DNA of 44,316 nt, from the NCBI GenBank assembly GCA_017557195.1, contig JAFZAL010000171.1, forward strand, positions 1-44,316, in the 5' to 3' direction. The DNA comes from Thermoguttaceae bacterium (GTDB taxonomy: Bacteria > Planctomycetota > Planctomycetia > Pirellulales > Thermoguttaceae). Shown one piece after another: positions 40,904 to 44,316 of the stretch. The notes below the pieces were generated by a model. It was given only the letters and a program-made list of their open reading frames with translations, did not search any database and was not told the DNA's origin. The stretch's first letter is position 1; the number at the start of each line of letters is the position of its first letter. The position numbers were made by a program, and so were the translations under genes.

Positions 40904-42373
40904 ATGACAAACTATGACATTCTCGTTGTCGGGGGCGGCCCCGGTGGATATATCGCCGCTGTTACAGCCGCGAAATACGGATTTTCTGTTGCCTTGATCG
41001 AAAAGGAACCGGAACAGGGCGGCGGACTGGGCGGAACGTGCCTCAATCGCGGCTGCATTCCGTCCAAGACGTGGCTCGACAACGCCGAAACAATCGAACG
41101 AGTCAAACAGGCGTCCAAACGCGGGATTGACGCTCAGGTGGTCAACATTGACATGCCCGCCATGGTCAAGTTCAAAGACCGCGTTGTCAAACGGCTGTCG
41201 ATGGGCGTCGGCGCGCTGCTCAAATCCTGGAACGTTGCTCTTTACAACGGAACGGCGGTCGTTCACGACCTTGACAACGTCGTTGTTACATCCGCCAAAG
41301 ATAAAGAGAACGAGATTGTACTGGGCTGCAAACGTCTGATTCTGGCGACCGGCTCCCGCCCGGCGACGATTCCCATTCCGGGAGCGGACCTGCCGCAGGT
41401 CCTTACCAGCGACGACATTTTCAACATTCAGACCATTCCTCCGCGTCTGACGATTGTCGGCGGCGGCGTTATCGGCGTTGAAATGGCGCGCATCTTTTCC
41501 GCCTTCGGGTCGAAAGTAACGATTGTCGAAGCCCTGCCGCGCCTCGCGCCCAATCTGGACGAGGAGATTGCAGACGCCCTGGCGAAGTCGCTCAAATCCG
41601 CTAAAATCGCGATTAAAACCGGCGTCAAGGTGGAAGCGATTGACCCGGCGGACGGCGAGGAAGTCAGCGTCGTCATTTCCAACAACGGCGCGGAAGAACG
41701 CATTCCCTCAGACGTCGTTCTCATGGCTGTTGGGCGCGCACCCAATACGGACGCGTTTTCCGAACTGAGGCTGGACATGAACCGCCGCTTTGTCAAGGTT
41801 GACCCCAACACGCTCCAGACGTCGCATCAGGACGTGTACGCCATCGGCGACATAACAGGCTTGTCGATGCTGGCTCATTCCGCGTCCATGATGGGCGAAC
41901 GCGCCGCGAAAGTCGCTGTGCAAAGCCTCAACGGCTCCGATTCCGACGAGTTCTACCCGTTCCCGATTGACTACGCCTCGATCCCGTCTGTCGTTTACGG
42001 AGAGCCGTCTGCGGCGTCGGTGGGAATGTCACAACAGGCGGCGGAGGAATACTGCGCCGGCAACTCTTTGACGCTCTCGATTGGCAGAACGATTTTCGGC
42101 GGCAACGGTCGAGCGGTCGCGTCCGGCATGGGCGAAGGATTTGTTAAAATCCTGGTCGCTTCCGGCGATTGTCAAACCCGGATTTTGGGAATACACATCT
42201 TCGGCCCCATGGCGTCCGAACTGATTAACGAAGCGTCCGTACTGGTCAACGGAACCGCCGACGTCCAGCGCGCCGCCAGCGTCGTTCACGCTCACCCGAC
42301 TTTTGGAGAAACGCTTTCCATCGCCCTCCACGACGCCCTCGGCGGCAGCAGCCACCAGCCGCCAAAGAAATAA
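40904..42373 (+). CDS. lpd: Dihydrolipoyl dehydrogenase
   Basis: The 489-residue flavoprotein has the FAD-binding GGGPGGYIAAVTAAKYG and the redox-active pair Cys46/Cys51 in GGTCLNRGCIPSK. The NAD-binding GGGVIGVEMARIFSAFG, the second FAD motif YAIGDITG, and the C-terminal His-Glu dyad in HAHPTFGETL are also present. It reoxidises dihydrolipoyl groups of 2-oxo acid dehydrogenase complexes or the glycine cleavage system with NAD+. No E1 or E2 gene is adjacent, so the complex it serves is unknown. Confidence 0.95.
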   Translation: MTNYDILVVGGGPGGYIAAVTAAKYGFSVALIEKEPEQGGGLGGTCLNRGCIPSKTWLDNAETIERVKQASKRGIDAQVVNIDMPAMVKFKDRVVKRLSMGVGALLKSWNVALYNGTAVVHDLDNVVVTSAKDKENEIVLGCKRLILATGSRPATIPIPGADLPQVLTSDDIFNIQTIPPRLTIVGGGVIGVEMARIFSAFGSKVTIVEALPRLAPNLDEEIADALAKSLKSAKIAIKTGVKVEAIDPADGEEVSVVISNNGAEERIPSDVVLMAVGRAPNTDAFSELRLDMNRRFVKVDPNTLQTSHQDVYAIGDITGLSMLAHSASMMGERAAKVAVQSLNGSDSDEFYPFPIDYASIPSVVYGEPSAASVGMSQQAAEEYCAGNSLTLSIGRTIFGGNGRAVASGMGEGFVKILVASGDCQTRILGIHIFGPMASELINEASVLVNGTADVQRAASVVHAHPTFGETLSIALHDALGGSSHQPPKK

Positions 42374-42390
42374 ATCATGGAACCTGTTGA

Positions 42391-43293
42391 ATGAAATTTG
42401 AATTCAAACATTTTGTTATGCTGACGGCGCTTCTCGGATTTGTTTTAATACAAATTACAGGACGTATTGGAATAACAACCGTTCGTGAAAACGGTCATTA
42501 TTGCGAGAAGCCGACTTTTCAATATGGCTACCCAATTCCTTTTATTGAAGCTCTCGGCGGGGATCTTATTATAGATATCTCACGTCGCTCGGAAACTGCA
42601 TTAATAGAAAGAATGCAAATAAAAGTTAAAGACGGCGATTTTGAAAAATGGTGGAATTCTAGTTATGTCAAGAAAGATAATGATATTTACAAAACCTTGG
42701 AAACGCCGTTATCCATACAGATATTTGTTCCTTTAAAACCATGGTATATGGGTTCTGGACGCGTTGACTATCCGCGATATACAGGATATTTTCTATGGGA
42801 ATGCCGTAACTATTCTCGCATTACGCATACATTTTACTATGCAATCTACTATGATTATTTTACAGATCGAATAGTTGACTTTTTATCGTACCATCTATCG
42901 CTGGCAAAAACCGTATCCAAAACATACGATTCTACGTTTAATACTTGGCGCATAGAGCTGGAGAATATTCCTTGGCGATGCGCGTTATTTAACTTTATCT
43001 ATCTTGTTGTAACAATTTTAGGATTACATTTGTTTTTCCGCGTTCCGAGTCGAATTGTCAACCGAATTGTATTTTACTCGATATTTACAATATCAGTAAT
43101 CATGGTATTGATTTCTATTCATGATATTCTTTTTTACGATTACGTTCGATATGATAGAACGTACTGGTTTTACAGTTTATTATATTCGATCAACATAGAA
43201 CTTTTTGTAGTTGCGATATTGGGATATATGATTGCTGCTGTAAAAAGTATAAAATCGGTTGCCCGTCGTTTGTCTCATGCGTCTGAAGATTAA
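42391..43293 (+). CDS. AT-rich membrane protein, unknown function
   Basis: The 300-residue protein has an N-terminal hydrophobic segment (FVMLTALLGFVLIQITG), probably a membrane anchor. A Tyr/Trp-rich extracytoplasmic domain of about 170 residues follows (YFLWECRNYSRITHTFYYAIYYDYF). Three C-terminal transmembrane helices come next (FIYLVVTILGLHLFF, IVFYSIFTISVIMVLIS, ELFVVAILGYMIAAV) and a basic tail. No family is recognised. It is clearly more AT-rich than lpd, which ends 17 bases upstream, so it may be a later acquisition. Confidence 0.7.
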   Translation: MKFEFKHFVMLTALLGFVLIQITGRIGITTVRENGHYCEKPTFQYGYPIPFIEALGGDLIIDISRRSETALIERMQIKVKDGDFEKWWNSSYVKKDNDIYKTLETPLSIQIFVPLKPWYMGSGRVDYPRYTGYFLWECRNYSRITHTFYYAIYYDYFTDRIVDFLSYHLSLAKTVSKTYDSTFNTWRIELENIPWRCALFNFIYLVVTILGLHLFFRVPSRIVNRIVFYSIFTISVIMVLISIHDILFYDYVRYDRTYWFYSLLYSINIELFVVAILGYMIAAVKSIKSVARRLSHASED

Positions 43294-43343
43294 TTGAAAA
43301 CGATTTTATTTCTTGCGAAGAAAGAAAAGATGGAATTTACATC

Positions 43344-43562
43344 GCGTCCCGAAGGGACGCCATTTCTATAACCGTCGACTTTAGTCTACGGGGTGAGGCG
43401 GTCTACACTTCTCCTATCGAACCCGCCCCTTTTCTTTCCCTCCCTCACGCCAGGCGTGAGGAAGGGAAAGAAAAGGGTATTTGTCGATTTTTTGTTTTGT
43501 TGTCGTTTCCTTCCCCGGAGGTTGAAAACCGCCGGTTATAGAAATGCAACCCCTTCGGGGTT
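43344..43562. repeat. REP-like inverted pair around a 51-base palindrome
   Basis: Two related units face each other. The left has hairpin GCGTCCC-GAA-GGGACGC (43344-43360), then ATTTCTATAACCG (43362-43374), then an imperfect hairpin ending in ACGGGG. The right is the mirror: CCCCGG hairpin, CGGTTATAGAAAT (43533-43545), then AACCCC-TTC-GGGGTT (43548-43562). Between them 43427-43451 and 43453-43477 form a 25-bp stem with one mismatch around a single central A. Confidence 0.8.
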
Positions 43563-43572
43563 AGAGTGTACT

Positions 43573-44316
43573 TCAATACTCAAACCGCTTCGGCAGGTTT
43601 CGGTCGCGGCATTCGTCCGGAGTTACGACGGGACGGTAGTTCGGCTGTCCTTCAAATTTAGAGTGAAGTCTGCCGAAGAACGACGGGTGGAACGGGCAGT
43701 TGTCGTCCAGCCAGTTGTTAAGCGTCAGCAGTTCGTCAGGGCTGAGCTTGACGGTTGGATGCCATGCCTTGAGCTGTTTGGCGTACTGCTTGACCGCGTC
43801 GCTGTTGTACGTGCAGTCCGTATCCGTCAGCCAGGCGGAAAGCGACGACGACGGCGAGCATATCTGGTACGGCGGAATATATTCAATCCCGTTTGACGCG
43901 GCGTCTTCGTTGCGCTCTTTGCGGTTCCCCCACAGAAGCTTGCTTTCGTCGTCTGCCAGTTTCTTCATAGCGTTGTAAGAAACGCTGTACGTCCCGTCCG
44001 GCTTGCCGGTCAGGTTGAGTGCGGATTTGCCTTCTCCATCCGTCCCATCGTGACATGATACGCAATGCTTGTCGAGAATTGGCTGAATCTGGCGTTCGTA
44101 GTCGAACGTCATTTCCGATCCGTTGAGATACGCGCCGCGGAGGTATCCGCTTGTCTGGTTGGGCTGAGCGGTTAGGACGGCAATTGGTTTCGTCATGGCG
44201 ATGGGCTGCTGAATCGTCGACCGGGTGGGCGTGTTGTTGGGCGTTTCGTGACATCCAACGCAGGCGCGGGTTTCGCCCGGACGGAAATTGACGTACGTGC
44301 GTTCCGTCTGGACGGC
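43573..44316 (-). CDS. Multiheme c-type cytochrome, C-terminal part (start outside window)
   Basis: The frame stays open to the last base, so the Met at 44196 is internal. Two heme c motifs are visible: CVGCH (44248-44262), in FRPGETRACVGCHETP, and CVSCH (44050-44064), in ILDKHCVSCHDGTDGEGKSAL. The context of the first motif resembles the middle domain of hydrazine synthase alpha-like proteins found in many planctomycetes that do not perform anammox. Late residues include SPDELLTLNNWLDDNCPFHPSF. It is probably a periplasmic electron-transfer protein; specific function unknown. Confidence 0.8.
   Translation of the reverse strand, partial: AVQTERTYVNFRPGETRACVGCHETPNNTPTRSTIQQPIAMTKPIAVLTAQPNQTSGYLRGAYLNGSEMTFDYERQIQPILDKHCVSCHDGTDGEGKSALNLTGKPDGTYSVSYNAMKKLADDESKLLWGNRKERNEDAASNGIEYIPPYQICSPSSSLSAWLTDTDCTYNSDAVKQYAKQLKAWHPTVKLSPDELLTLNNWLDDNCPFHPSFFGRLHSKFEGQPNYRPVVTPDECRDRNLPKRFEY

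Overview
The window reads as a piece of chromosome from an uncultured planctomycete (Planctomycetota, possibly a Pirellulales-type lineage; the rank below phylum is a guess). The signs are a DUF1559 protein with a pilin-like N-terminus, planctomycete-style multiheme/beta-propeller cytochromes, an excisionase-HTH/PTS-EIIA protein, sparse Shine-Dalgarno sites and a full nusA-infB-rbfA block without rimP. No rRNA, tRNA or CRISPR array was seen.

Layout. 1-6.5 kb: end of an ankyrin-repeat membrane protein, then four minus-strand exported proteins (beta-propeller/diheme cytochrome, DUF1559 protein, HEAT/TPR protein, alpha/beta hydrolase). 6.7-11.8 kb: yebC, a 904-residue TPR protein, and an endonuclease III-like protein that has lost its catalytic residues and carries a histone H1-like tail. 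11.9-22.4 kb: a complete Bat (aerotolerance) operon, moxR-DUF58-DUF4381-like-batA-batBC-batDE, in which two neighbouring gene pairs are fused in frame. 22.4-25 kb: a membrane protein, a lipase and ruvX. 25-28.6 kb: an AT-rich island with a GxxExxY gene between inverted 9-bp tandem arrays, then an EcoRI-family adenine methyltransferase and a DUF262-HNH nuclease behind a strong promoter. 28.6-35 kb: araA, a small membrane protein, an HTH-EIIA regulator, galU, pgsA, a zinc-ribbon coiled-coil protein and a NAGPA-type glycosidase. 35-40.5 kb: nusA-infB-rbfA with a putative attenuator. 40.9-44.3 kb: lpd, an AT-rich membrane protein, a REP-like inverted pair, and a cytochrome gene running off the end.

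The most striking feature is a family of about a dozen intergenic elements built from strictly 7-bp units, usually of the form TAGNNNN or GAGNNNN. They are arranged as two opposed arms around a small GC-rich palindrome (GGCGCTTTGCGCC or a relative). The unit sequence differs between loci and can change within one arm without losing the 7-bp phase. One copy lies inside the coding sequence of the BatB-BatC fusion, exactly between the end of BatB and the former signal peptide of BatC, which suggests that the element created the fusion. Another supplies the C-terminal tail and stop codon of the preceding Bat gene. A 9-bp version of the opposed-arm design brackets the GxxExxY gene.
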